Part shown: piece after piece, positions 15,726-24,121 of the stretch
How the letters are laid out: each line of letters opens with the position of its first letter
Position numbering within the stretch: position 1 is the stretch's first letter
Source: a virus
IMG/VR virus record: IMGVR_UViG_3300031256_000003
Location: 1 to 44,285 of that record
Direction: 5' to 3' (one strand)
DNA length: 44,285 nt
Made by a program: the position numbers and the translations under genes
Notes under the pieces: generated by a model
What the model saw: the letters and a program-made list of their open reading frames with translations, nothing else
Told to the model about the DNA's origin: nothing
Databases searched by the model: none

Positions 15726-15817
15726 TTCTGTTCGTTTATCTGCCGCTCCTGCCGCTGCCGTGGACGCTCTATGCTCCACACGCGGTATGGGCGGTTCCAC
15801 GATTGATCTGGTGCTAG
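15722..15817 (+). CDS. 31-residue hydrophobic microprotein
   Basis: Its ATG overlaps the upstream TGA (ATGA). The product, beginning MILFVYLPLLPLPWTLYAPH, is hydrophobic and aromatic throughout and ends in a cysteine. It may insert in membranes. The tight coupling is the main support for it being translated. Confidence 0.4.
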   Translation: MILFVYLPLLPLPWTLYAPHAVWAVPRLIWC

Positions 15818-15826
15818 GAGACCGTT

Positions 15827-16156
15827 ATGGCCTATTCTGACGTTTGGACCGCGGCGAATGACGCGGATTTTCAGGGCCGCTGCATGGCCGGTCTTTGGGA
15901 TATCGCCCAGGCGATCATCACGAATGCCGGGAATGGGACACTGACCACGCCAACCGGGAGTCGTGATCTCACCACGGCGGAGTGCGTGAATTTCGCGATG
16001 AAGGTATTGCGCGGTGAGCAGCGGATCACTCAGCAGCAGCTGGCAGTGCAGATCCTGCGAGATGGGACGATTGCGGCCGATCCCGCGACTTCTTCGGACG
16101 GGTCGATTCAGTACAACATTAAGGATTTCTGGTTCGACTTCCTAGCGATAGGATAA
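15827..16156 (+). CDS. Hypothetical protein, possibly virion-associated
   Basis: 109 residues, with AGGAG upstream. The N-terminus is MAYSDVWTAANDADFQGRCMAGLWDIAQAI, a helical stretch, then a Thr/Gly-rich loop (NGTLTTPTGSRDL) and a second helical stretch (CVNFAMKVLRGEQRITQQQL). It comes five bases before a beta-rich gene, so it may belong to the same structural unit. I do not recognise the family. Confidence 0.6.
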   Translation: MAYSDVWTAANDADFQGRCMAGLWDIAQAIITNAGNGTLTTPTGSRDLTTAECVNFAMKVLRGEQRITQQQLAVQILRDGTIAADPATSSDGSIQYNIKDFWFDFLAIG

Positions 16157-16160
16157 GCCG

Positions 16161-16649
16161 ATGGCAACCAACCTCCTTTGGACAAGCTATGCAGCGGCGG
16201 CGGCCGAGCTGCTCGATAGCGGTAACCTCAACTCACTCGCTAATGGCTGCTGGGCATCCGCTAATGAGTCGAGCGATACGATCACAACGTCGATTGACAA
16301 CACGAGCAATCTTTATACGTTCGTTGATGTCGGTATCGTGCTTGCGTCGCTTAACATCACGGCAGCTGGCACGGTGGATATCGTGCTTCTCCCGCTGAAC
16401 ATGGATGGAAGCACCTGGCCCTATTTCGCAGTCGATCATTCAACTGCTGGCAACAACAAGGTTCCGCTGCACAACGGTGTCTTTAGCGCTAGCTTTAAGG
16501 TGCTGAACGGCGCCCAGTCGCAGGTTATCGAGCGCGTGCCCATCGGGCCGACGAAGTATCTAGCGGTTGTGAAGAATAACACCGGTGTTGCGCTGGCCAG
16601 CTCTGGCAATCACGCGTATTACCGGGCATATACGGCGCAAGCCGCCTGA
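16161..16649 (+). CDS. Beta-rich virion-type protein
   Basis: 162 residues rich in Ser, Thr, Asn, Gly and Ala, with alternating strands (IDNTSNLYTFVDVGIVLASLNI; TVDIVLLPLNMDGSTWPYFAVDH; TKYLAVVKNNTGVALASS). It looks like a beta-sandwich appendage or carbohydrate-binding domain. Its stop overlaps the ATG of the LamG-repeat protein (TGATG), so the two are probably made together. Confidence 0.6.
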   Translation: MATNLLWTSYAAAAAELLDSGNLNSLANGCWASANESSDTITTSIDNTSNLYTFVDVGIVLASLNITAAGTVDIVLLPLNMDGSTWPYFAVDHSTAGNNKVPLHNGVFSASFKVLNGAQSQVIERVPIGPTKYLAVVKNNTGVALASSGNHAYYRAYTAQAA

Positions 16650-18343
16650 TGTCTTCGATCCTCGTCCCGGGCCGCCATCCGCTGCATACGCTGCTGCGCG
16701 AGCCGCGGCTGCTGACGCCTGGGGCACAACCGCTTGCGCCGCTGAGAGTCGCTCCTTATTGGGCACCCGGGATGGAGGCGGCATGGATTGGCTCACGCCG
16801 TCTCGAAAACATCGCTAGGCAAGGCGGCGTAACGGCCGGGCCATCCGCGGTGATGCGGCCCACCGACCGGGGGCTCGCGCAATGCAATGGGTCGACTTTC
16901 ACGGCTGCCACAACGCATGCCGTGTCGTTGGGTTCGCACTCGTTTCTGAATGCGAGCATCGTTGCGCTGATTCGATCCACCGCAACCGGGACGGGCGGAC
17001 AGGTTGTTGCGAACGTCAATTACAATGGAAGTAATGTCCCAATTGTCCTGTGCATCGGCGGGCAACCCGCCTACAACGGTATTGCGTTTTATTCAAGCAC
17101 TTGGCGTGCTTCTGGAATTACGACCGATGTACGCGGTGATAATCAGTGGCACACAGTAGGGGGAACACTGATAGATGGAGCCTCCGGAACGGCTTTAGGT
17201 TTTTATATTGATGGAAACTTAGATCGTTCTACTGGAATCGATGCCGCCCATAACACCACGACAAGCGCAAATCCTCTCACGATTGGCGCTTATCTCAATG
17301 ACGGGGTAGGGCTTAGTGGTGATATTGCCGCCGTATTCCTTTGGAAGGGACGGACATTGTCTGCCGCAGAAATGGCAGCCATTCACGCCGATCTCTATTC
17401 TCTCGTCGAGCCAGCAGACCAATCCCCGCTGATCTTCGACCTCGGTGCTGGTGGTGGCGGCGCTGAAGTTCTCCCGAGCGCAACTGACACTGCATTAGCC
17501 ACACTCGCACCGGTCATCGCGACTGGTGCTGCGATTGCGGTTCCCGTCACCGATATCGCCTTTACAGGTCTTGCGCCATCTCTTGCGTCAGGCGTTATTG
17601 TTGACGCACCGGCAACTGACGTTGCCATAACTGCTTATGCGCCGACCGTTGAAACTGGGGTTGCTGTTGCCGCTGGCGTAACGGACATCGCGCTAGAATG
17701 GCATGCGCCAAGTATTCAAACCGGCGTCAACGTCAGCATCGACGCGACAGACATAGCATTCGCAGCTTATGCCCCATCGCTTGCGTCTGGCATTGCCGTC
17801 AATGTTCCTATTACCGATGTTACGTTGGCAACGCATGTCCCGACGATTGGGACCGGCGTCAATGTGTCAATGCCGGCTGTGGACTTCTTGCTCGCAGCCT
17901 TCGATCCAATCGTTGTTACTGACAACGCGGTAACTCCATCTGTCGTTGATATCACTTTTGCTTCTCATGCGCCGACGATTGGGGCCGGCGTCAATGTAGC
18001 GGTTCCTGCAACTGATATGACGGTTGCGACCCATGCGCCGAGTCTCGGTGTATCGGTCGCCATCGACGTTCCGGTAACGGCATTTGCTATTGATACGCTT
18101 GCGCCAACGATCGCAACCGGCGCGTCTGTTTCGGTCACTGCTAGCAATTTTGCTATCGCTGCATTTGCGCCCAGTTTTCCGATGGGAACATCGATCGCTG
18201 TCCCGCTGACGGACATTGCCTTCTCCGCATTTGCTCCAAGGCTCGGGTCAGCATTTGTCGCGGGCTATCCCGTGTTATCGGTGACTGCCGACCGTCAACC
18301 GTCAACCGTCTATGCCAATCGTCGACCGAAGACAATCCAGTGA
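16649..18343 (+). CDS. LamG/concanavalin-like protein with twelve 22-residue repeats
   Basis: 564 residues. Residues about 60-255 form a concanavalin/LamG-like jelly roll (SFLNASIVALIRSTATG; WHTVGGTLIDGASGTALGFYIDGNLDRST; IAAVFLWKGRTLSAAEMAAI). From about residue 277 to 540 there are twelve tandem 22-residue repeats of the form P-x-T-D-I-A-x5-A-P-x5-G-V-x-V-x-V. Repeats of this kind build extended beta fibres or solenoids. It is probably a receptor- or surface-binding virion protein. The ATG overlaps the previous stop. Confidence 0.72.
   Translation: MSSILVPGRHPLHTLLREPRLLTPGAQPLAPLRVAPYWAPGMEAAWIGSRRLENIARQGGVTAGPSAVMRPTDRGLAQCNGSTFTAATTHAVSLGSHSFLNASIVALIRSTATGTGGQVVANVNYNGSNVPIVLCIGGQPAYNGIAFYSSTWRASGITTDVRGDNQWHTVGGTLIDGASGTALGFYIDGNLDRSTGIDAAHNTTTSANPLTIGAYLNDGVGLSGDIAAVFLWKGRTLSAAEMAAIHADLYSLVEPADQSPLIFDLGAGGGGAEVLPSATDTALATLAPVIATGAAIAVPVTDIAFTGLAPSLASGVIVDAPATDVAITAYAPTVETGVAVAAGVTDIALEWHAPSIQTGVNVSIDATDIAFAAYAPSLASGIAVNVPITDVTLATHVPTIGTGVNVSMPAVDFLLAAFDPIVVTDNAVTPSVVDITFASHAPTIGAGVNVAVPATDMTVATHAPSLGVSVAIDVPVTAFAIDTLAPTIATGASVSVTASNFAIAAFAPSFPMGTSIAVPLTDIAFSAFAPRLGSAFVAGYPVLSVTADRQPSTVYANRRPKTIQ
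17477..18268 (+). repeat. Twelve tandem 66-bp (22-residue) protein-coding repeats
   Basis: The repeat phase is set by the recurring T-D-[IV]-[AT] and A-P-[ST]-[IL] pairs 22 residues apart. DNA identity between copies is low while the protein pattern is kept, so these are old repeats under selection, with two copies (around residues 400 and 490) more divergent. Unit number could change by recombination. Confidence 0.8.
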
Positions 18344-18354
18344 GGATCAATTAA

Positions 18355-18789
18355 ATGGCCGTTACCGTCACTCTTTATAACCAGGCTGCGCGTGATTTTG
18401 CGGATGGCTCGCATCCTGCGAGCAACACGTTCAAGGTCGCGCTGCTTGACGCCAGCGGTGTGTTCACCGCGACAAATACCGTTTGGTCAGATGTCTCTGC
18501 GAACGAGGTGAGTGGCAACGGATGGACCGCCGGCGGAGAGACGCTAGCGAGTGTCTCCGTGACAACGATCACGACAAACGACTCGAAATTCGATGCCTCA
18601 GATATCAGCGTAACCGCAACCGGCGGCGCGATCGGTCCTGCAGAGAATGCGGTAATTTACGACGCGAGCGATTCCAATTCGTTGATTGCTCACATTGCAT
18701 TTGGTGAGGCCAAGACAGCGGACATTGGCACCGATTTCAAGATCACGTGGAATGCCAGCGGGATCTTTACCTGGACATATACGCCATAG
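18355..18789 (+). CDS. Beta-sandwich virion protein
   Basis: 144 residues. It starts MAVTVTLYNQAARDFADGSHPASNTFKVALLDAS and continues in strand-turn blocks to FKITWNASGIFTWTYTP. Proteins with a 'VALLd....F....t.wsdvs.nEv.G.gw..GG..L' pattern occur in many siphophages near tail genes and are taken as structural. It lies between the LamG protein and a related small beta protein. Confidence 0.65.
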   Translation: MAVTVTLYNQAARDFADGSHPASNTFKVALLDASGVFTATNTVWSDVSANEVSGNGWTAGGETLASVSVTTITTNDSKFDASDISVTATGGAIGPAENAVIYDASDSNSLIAHIAFGEAKTADIGTDFKITWNASGIFTWTYTP

Positions 18790-18798
18790 GCGCATCGC

Positions 18799-19158
18799 AT
18801 GGCAACCGCCAAATATGTACTTGGTGATTCGCTGCATCCGGACAGCGAGAACAAGCTTTACACGGTGCATCTAGCCGACCAATTTATCCTTGGGTCCGAT
18901 ATCACGTCGGCGGATTGGTCTGTCTCTGCTGGAGCGACAATCGTCACATCGAGCTATGCAAACGTCGGAAGCTCTGACCATACAGCTGCGCAGGTTCGTG
19001 ACGACGCGACATATAGCGGACCATTAATTAGCGTATGGATCACATCAGACGGAGCAACGGCCGGCGATAGGATTTTTTTGACATGCGCGGTCACGACTGC
19101 GCTCGAAGGACCAATTCACGTTGTTGTCGCCATTGACGTTAGCGCAGCGGGCCATTAA
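18799..19158 (+). CDS. Small beta-rich virion protein, fibre-adaptor-like
   Basis: 119 residues: MATAKYVLGDSLHPDSENKLYTVHLADQFILG, then ADWSVSAGATIVTSSYAN and ISVWITSDGATAGDRIFLTCAVTT. The last block resembles the immunoglobulin-like 'v.G..y.lt..itTs.Gr..e..i.i.V' domain of small phage fibre-tail adaptor proteins. Assignment is by pattern only. After it, 19159-19250 carries only an 11-codon frame. Confidence 0.6.
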   Translation: MATAKYVLGDSLHPDSENKLYTVHLADQFILGSDITSADWSVSAGATIVTSSYANVGSSDHTAAQVRDDATYSGPLISVWITSDGATAGDRIFLTCAVTTALEGPIHVVVAIDVSAAGH

Positions 19159-19250
19159 GCGAGGTAATGCATGAGCCTAAAAATCCCGGATTCGATCATC
19201 GACTAAAGCGAGGATTGGTCCGAGTCGTTTTTTATTGAGGTAGAAATTCG

Positions 19251-19589
19251 ATGAGCCAGATCACAATCAATACCCATCGAACTTTCATCACGGACGTGGA
19301 GTTCACAGCCGAGGATGAGCATGGCAATCCCCTCAAGGCCAAGATCCGGGCGAAGTTTCGCATTTTGCCGCAAAATGAAATTGATCAGTTCGCGGCCGAG
19401 AATCCAACCGCCAGGGTCCTCGATCCAATCCTGGTGAGCGTGGAAGGTCTAACCCTTCTCGACATCGAAGGAAAACCGCTAAGCGGAGAGGAGTTCCTAT
19501 CCGCCCTGAAGCAGGACCCCATTATCAGCTCCGCATGCGCGCTGCGGTATGGGGAGGAACTGAGAAAAAAGTCTGGCCGGGCGGTCTAG
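19251..19589 (+). CDS. Tail assembly chaperone, short form (gpG-like)
   Basis: 112 residues, beta then helical: ITINTHRTFITDVEFTAEDEHGNPLKAKIRAKFRILPQNEIDQF, later LDPILVSVEGLTLLD and FLSALKQDPIISSACALRYGEELRKKSG. The sequence 'K.kfr.lp..e...' and the position just before the tape measure identify it as the G-type chaperone that binds the tape measure. Near its 3' end is a heptamer, A AAA AAG (19565-19571), in the correct phase for -1 slippage into the next frame. Confidence 0.85.
   Translation: MSQITINTHRTFITDVEFTAEDEHGNPLKAKIRAKFRILPQNEIDQFAAENPTARVLDPILVSVEGLTLLDIEGKPLSGEEFLSALKQDPIISSACALRYGEELRKKSGRAV
19565..19571 (+). promoter_or_regulatory. -1 programmed ribosomal frameshift site A_AAA_AAG
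   Basis: In the frame of 19251 the codons are AGA AAA AAG TCT, so the heptamer has the X XXY YYZ phase required for -1 slippage and is the same as the strong E. coli dnaX heptamer. After slipping, reading continues GTC TGG CCG in the frame that stays open to 19957. The downstream GC-rich stretch (about 19573-19590) could form a stimulatory structure. Confidence 0.85.
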
Positions 19590-19957
19590 TCGAATTTGCG
19601 ACCTGGCTGCATGGCAAGCGCGAGATCAAGGATGACGACTTGGTCGAAGAGCTCAAGGCTTGGGGCGTCGATGCCAAGACGATCGCCGAGTACCGAGAGC
19701 AGCAACAGCGTGCGGTCGAGGAGGCCGATTTCGAGCTCATCGAGGAGCTGTGGCCTCCAGTTGAGTTTTACCTGCGCTGTGGCACGCAATGGGTTCATGC
19801 CGGTATGGAGGGCATCAAGGTCGGCCTGGATTATGGCGGGGTGCGGCTGGTCATGGAGACCTACGGCTATGATGCCAGGGCCTTCGAGGGCCTTCAGATC
19901 ATCGAGCGGGCCGCGCTGAGCGTCATGCATAAGGCGCGTATGGAGAATCCAATATGA
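19571..19957 (+). CDS. Frameshift extension of tail assembly chaperone (gpT-like, DUF1799-like)
   Basis: Read only after the -1 shift, it adds 128 residues and gives a G-T fusion of about 235 residues. It includes DDDLVEELKAWGVDAKTIAEYREQQQRA, and WVHAGMEGIKVGLDYGGVRLVMETYGY then AFEGLQIIERAAL. The latter is the 'w....GG..GLdY.a...vm...g' pattern of DUF1799 chaperones. No independent start with a ribosome-binding site is evident. The stop overlaps the tape-measure ATG (ATGA). As in lambda, the minor fused form would link tape measure and tube subunits during assembly. Confidence 0.85.
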   Translation, partial: VWPGGLVEFATWLHGKREIKDDDLVEELKAWGVDAKTIAEYREQQQRAVEEADFELIEELWPPVEFYLRCGTQWVHAGMEGIKVGLDYGGVRLVMETYGYDARAFEGLQIIERAALSVMHKARMENPI

Positions 19958-22900
19958 GCTTCACGGAAACATTGAAGATTGTATTCCGCGGCTCAGACGA
20001 GGGCCTCGCCGGCACGGTGAATCGCGAAAGGAGGGGGCTCACCGACCTGAACAGGAGTGCGAGCGCGGCGACTAGCGGCATCAAGTCATTCGCAAAAGCT
20101 CTTGGCCTCGCGGTCGGGGGCGGCGCCATTGTTGCCGGATTCCGGTCCATCGTCAATGAGATGGACGACATGGCCAAGAGCGCGCAGAAGATCGGGCTTA
20201 CCGTCGAGCAGCTCTCAGCGCTCAGGCATGGTGCGGACTTGTCCGCTGTGAGCTTCGCGAATCTGCAGACCGGTCTGCAGCAATTCGCGAAACGACTGGC
20301 GGAGAGCGCCACTGGCACAGACAAAGCCAGCAAGCTGCTGCGCGGGCTTGGGATCGATGCAAGTCAGGGCACCATGCCGGCTCTGCTGCGGCTCGCTGAT
20401 GTTTTCGCTTCGACTCAGGACGGTGCAGCCAAAACAGCGGCGGCTGCAGAGCTTATGGGGCAACGCCTCGGGCCGCAGCTGATTCCATTATTGAATAATG
20501 GCAGTGATGGCATATCGCACATGATGGAAGAGGCCGAGCGGCTTGGCCTCGTCATGGACACAAAGACCGCGCATGCAGCTGAGCGCTTTGACGACAACGT
20601 CACGCGCCTTAGCGGCAGCCTGCATGGGTTGGCCGTCACAGCGCTATCTCCGGCAATCGTCTACCTGGCTGATTGGACCGATGCAGTAACAGATGCAATT
20701 CGCGAAGGCACAGGGCTTGCTGGCGTTATAACTAACATCGAAGCAGCCATGTGGGGGTTCACGACGTCAAAAGCGCTGAACCGGATTGGAGTCCAAATCG
20801 GGACCATCAAAGAACAGATCGCGGAGCTCCAGGGGACAAGTGGCGGAGCATTTCAACAGGGCGCCAATTGGATTGAGCGCACCTTAACGCCATCGGCCGT
20901 GGGTCAAAAAATCGACGAGTTAAAAGGTAAATTGAAGGACCTTGAGGTTGAGAAGCAAAAAGCCATCAAAGAATGGGGACATTCGGATGATGTTGTAAAA
21001 AACTACGAGAAACGAATCGTTGATCTGAAGAAACTATTGGGCGATCTCGGAAAGACCCATACGAAGACTGGTGCGGCCGTAAAGAACCACACCAAGGAGA
21101 TCAAGAATCAGGAAAAGGCCACCCTGGCGCTTGCCGCTCGCTACGGCAGCAGCGTAGCGCAACAGGAGGTATATCGGCAGAAGCTTCAAGAGGTAACGGA
21201 AGCTATGCGGTCGCAAGGGGCAACCGCGGAGGAGCTGGCGAAAGCTCAGCAGAAGGTCTATGAGGAGGTCTTCGGAAAAGGCGCGAAGCAGGTAGATGCC
21301 TGGGCCACGATCACCGAGCAGGCCCTGAAGCGCGTCGACGACAGCTTTGTGTCCATGTGGGAGTCCGTGATCTCGGGCACAGGCAATGCGATGGACGGCC
21401 TCAAGAGCCTGGTCACTTCCACCCTTGCGGAAATCGCGCATGAGCTGATCACAAAGAAGCTAGTGGTCTCCATCGGGGCAGTGCTTGGCGTGAACAGTGC
21501 CGGCGCGGCGGCGGGAACTGTAGGCACGGCGGGCGGCTCCGGTAGCTCTCTCGGTCTACTTTCCAGCTTCGGAAACATGCTCACGGGAACCTCGATCGGC
21601 GGAGGGATCGCGAACACCCTGTTCGATGTCGGTAGCCTCGCAGGCATCGCGCCGGATACCCTGGCCAATGGGTTGAGCGGCATCGCTGGAACCTCGAATC
21701 TAGCGTTTGGCGCCAGCGGCATTGCCGGCGCGCTCGTCGGGCACTTCTTGGCGAAGAATCAAGCCGGTCAAATCGGTTCGGCCGTCGGCGGTATAGCAGG
21801 CACTCTCGGTGGATCCGCGCTAAGCGGCACCATCGCCGCCGCGGCGACGTCCGCCGCCGGAGCCGCCACCGGGGCTGCTGTTGGGTCAGTCGTTCCCGTA
21901 GTTGGCACGATTATCGGCGCAGCCATCGGGGCGCTTGCGGGAAACGCCTTTGGAGGCGTGAAGATCCCGGAGGTGACCGTTGCCGCGCGGGGAGGAGGCA
22001 TCGTCCCGGTCAGCGGCCACAACCTCTCCAGTCAGCAATACGACCAAGCCATCAACACGATCGACGCGGTAAATCAACTGGTTACGGGTCTGGTGGGAGC
22101 CTTCGGACCAGAAGGGCAGAAGGCCGTCGCCGCGGTGAATCTATCCGGGACCAAGAGCGGGCCGGGCGACCTCAATGCCGAGTCCAAGAACCTCCTAAAG
22201 ACTGACATCCAGGCCGCCGCAGCGGCGGGCGATCAGTTAGCCCAGTATGTCTCCGACCAGCTCGGTGACTTCGCCGACTCGCTCGAGGACACGGCCAACG
22301 AGATCGGCAAGGCCGTTGCCGAGTTTCAGGGGCTGCAGCAGATCATTGCGAACTTCGATGCCCTTGGTCAATCGATTGGGAGCACCGACGAGGCGGCGCT
22401 TGCGGCGGCCAAGAATCTGGCGACCCTGGCCGGCGGCGTTGACCAGCTAGCCGCCAAGCAGAGCTATTACTACGACAACATCCTGTCCGACACGGATCGA
22501 CTGAGGATCCAGTTCCACGATGTCGAGAAGAAGATCGTCTCTTTCAATGACGCGCTCGGACTCACGGGCGACGCTGCGATCGACACCAAAGCCGAGCTGA
22601 AGTCATATATCGACGGGCTCGACCTGCAGACAAAAGCCGGTCAACAAGCCTATGTGCAGGCGCTCAATCTGGCGCCGGCCATCACCACCCTCGCCGATAT
22701 TTTCGGTCAGGTCGGGGGCGCGTCAGCAACCGCGGCATTGAGCCTATCCGATTTCCTCGGCCAGCTTAGCGACGTGTCGCAGTCCCTGACGGATACCTTC
22801 GCCTCTACCCGCGACTCGATCGAGACGTGGGGCCTATCCAACGAGGAGCTTTACGCGCGTACCAAGAAGGAAGCGGACGCGCTAATGCAGACCATTGGAA

Positions 22901-23280
22901 CGATCACTGATCCGCAGCAGCTGAAGTCCGTTGGCGAGCAGATATTTGCGGACATCGGCTCCGGCTGGGGGTTGCTCAGCGACGAGGGCAAAAGCGCGCT
23001 GAAGCAGAGCTTTTTGGACTACAGCGACGAGGTGCAAAGTGCACTGCAAGACCGGCTTGACGCGCTCGGCCAGCAGGCCGTCACGCAGGCACAGACCATG
23101 ACTGACGCGGCGGCGAGCTTCGGCGGCAGCGTGAACCTCCTGCAGGCCGTCTCGCAGGCCATGGCCGGGGCCGGCGGCAGCATGCAGTCCGCGGCGGCAA
23201 AGTTTCAACAGGCAGCGGCCAGCATGCCACGCACCATCAATGTGACCGTGCGGCAGGTCAGCAGCGAGGTCGGGGCCTAA
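19954..23280 (+). CDS. Tape measure protein
   Basis: 1108 residues, the longest gene. The N-terminus contains GLTDLNRSASAATSGIKSFAKALGLAVGGGAIVAGFRSIVNEMDDMAKSAQKIGLTVEQLSAL, typical of lambda-type tape measures. There are long helical and charged segments (about 290-440) and a Gly/Ala-rich hydrophobic region at about 500-690 (GTVGTAGGSGSSLGLLSSFG; AIGALAGNAFGG) that could form membrane-inserting helices during DNA ejection. Length sets the tail length. No lysozyme or peptidase domain is visible. Start and stop both overlap their neighbours. Confidence 0.93.
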   Translation: MSFTETLKIVFRGSDEGLAGTVNRERRGLTDLNRSASAATSGIKSFAKALGLAVGGGAIVAGFRSIVNEMDDMAKSAQKIGLTVEQLSALRHGADLSAVSFANLQTGLQQFAKRLAESATGTDKASKLLRGLGIDASQGTMPALLRLADVFASTQDGAAKTAAAAELMGQRLGPQLIPLLNNGSDGISHMMEEAERLGLVMDTKTAHAAERFDDNVTRLSGSLHGLAVTALSPAIVYLADWTDAVTDAIREGTGLAGVITNIEAAMWGFTTSKALNRIGVQIGTIKEQIAELQGTSGGAFQQGANWIERTLTPSAVGQKIDELKGKLKDLEVEKQKAIKEWGHSDDVVKNYEKRIVDLKKLLGDLGKTHTKTGAAVKNHTKEIKNQEKATLALAARYGSSVAQQEVYRQKLQEVTEAMRSQGATAEELAKAQQKVYEEVFGKGAKQVDAWATITEQALKRVDDSFVSMWESVISGTGNAMDGLKSLVTSTLAEIAHELITKKLVVSIGAVLGVNSAGAAAGTVGTAGGSGSSLGLLSSFGNMLTGTSIGGGIANTLFDVGSLAGIAPDTLANGLSGIAGTSNLAFGASGIAGALVGHFLAKNQAGQIGSAVGGIAGTLGGSALSGTIAAAATSAAGAATGAAVGSVVPVVGTIIGAAIGALAGNAFGGVKIPEVTVAARGGGIVPVSGHNLSSQQYDQAINTIDAVNQLVTGLVGAFGPEGQKAVAAVNLSGTKSGPGDLNAESKNLLKTDIQAAAAAGDQLAQYVSDQLGDFADSLEDTANEIGKAVAEFQGLQQIIANFDALGQSIGSTDEAALAAAKNLATLAGGVDQLAAKQSYYYDNILSDTDRLRIQFHDVEKKIVSFNDALGLTGDAAIDTKAELKSYIDGLDLQTKAGQQAYVQALNLAPAITTLADIFGQVGGASATAALSLSDFLGQLSDVSQSLTDTFASTRDSIETWGLSNEELYARTKKEADALMQTIGTITDPQQLKSVGEQIFADIGSGWGLLSDEGKSALKQSFLDYSDEVQSALQDRLDALGQQAVTQAQTMTDAAASFGGSVNLLQAVSQAMAGAGGSMQSAAAKFQQAAASMPRTINVTVRQVSSEVGA

Positions 23281-23615
23281 TGGCCGACTATCCAACCAGT
23301 CCGGCCTACTCCAACGGCTCCGAGCTGACCCCGGTCACGGGCAAGGAGACCGAGTTCGCTTATGACGGCACGGTGCGCGGGCGGTCCCTCTACGCGGCTC
23401 CTGGCTATCGGCTCACGCTGCCCTATTCGTATCTCACCGCGACGGAGCTCGGGCTGCTCACCGCGCATTGGGCGGCCAATCTGGCGGCCGCGTTCGCCGT
23501 CACCTACCAGGGTGTGAGCTACACCGTCCAATATGAGGAGCCTGGTCTGGAGTGGCGCCATCTCGGCGGGGATTGGTATAGCGCGACCGCGCATTTGATC
23601 GGGCAGGCGACCTGA
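23280..23615 (+). CDS. Minor tail protein (gpM-like)
   Basis: 111 residues. Beta-rich: TEFAYDGTVRGRSLYAAPGYRLTLPYSYLTATELGLL, then AVTYQGVSYTVQYEEPGLEWRHLGGDWYSATAHLIG. It directly follows the tape measure, where lambda has gpM, and precedes a gpL-like gene. The 'V.f.........dw..a...l.g' ending is common in these baseplate-hub-adjacent proteins. It would form part of the tail-tip ring. Confidence 0.72.
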   Translation: MADYPTSPAYSNGSELTPVTGKETEFAYDGTVRGRSLYAAPGYRLTLPYSYLTATELGLLTAHWAANLAAAFAVTYQGVSYTVQYEEPGLEWRHLGGDWYSATAHLIGQAT

Positions 23616-24121
23616 TGAGCCGGACCCTTGCCTCCAGCATCTCGACGGCCATCGCGCAGCCGGTCACGCAGCCCGGGTATCTGATCCAAATAGATGCGGC
23701 TTCGACGCTGCGCTACTGCACCCGGGCGACCCTGACCTATGACGGGCAGACCTGGACGGGCGGAGCCAGGGTGGAACGCCTCGACACGGCACGGGGCGGC
23801 GATGCTGCCATTGCTCTTCCGAACGCGGACAATGCCCTCTCGGCCCTGATTCTGGCGGATGCCCTGACCGACAAACGCACCCGTATCTGGGCGATCTACA
23901 GCGACAGCCCGACCGATGCGGAGCTGATGTTCGATGGCGTTGTGGACGGGGCCGATGCGCTCGGCGCCCTGGAGTGCGTGGTGAACCTGGCCGACAACGG
24001 CTCGGCGCGCAGCAGCATACCGGACGTGACGATCGGCCCTCCGCTGGCCAACCATCTCGTGGCGCCTGGCACGCAGATCACCTGGGGGAACACGATCTAC
24101 ACGGTGGAGGCATCCGGCTGA
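23615..24121 (+). CDS. Minor tail protein (gpL-like)
   Basis: 168 residues. It begins with a short helix and then YLIQIDAASTLRYCTRATLTYDGQTWTGG, followed by IALPNADNALSALIL and RTRIWAIYSDS. The pattern 'f.i......r.......v..dg..y.....v' and 'i.l.N.d......' is that of tail-tip hub proteins. The stop overlaps the next ATG. Lambda gpL carries an iron-sulphur cluster; here only two cysteines are present, so I do not claim one. Confidence 0.72.
   Translation: MSRTLASSISTAIAQPVTQPGYLIQIDAASTLRYCTRATLTYDGQTWTGGARVERLDTARGGDAAIALPNADNALSALILADALTDKRTRIWAIYSDSPTDAELMFDGVVDGADALGALECVVNLADNGSARSSIPDVTIGPPLANHLVAPGTQITWGNTIYTVEASG

Noticed and set aside
19171-19206. 11-codon frame preceded by GAGGT before the tail chaperone gene
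   Set aside because: Too short to judge; may be a leader or a relic, with no supporting feature.
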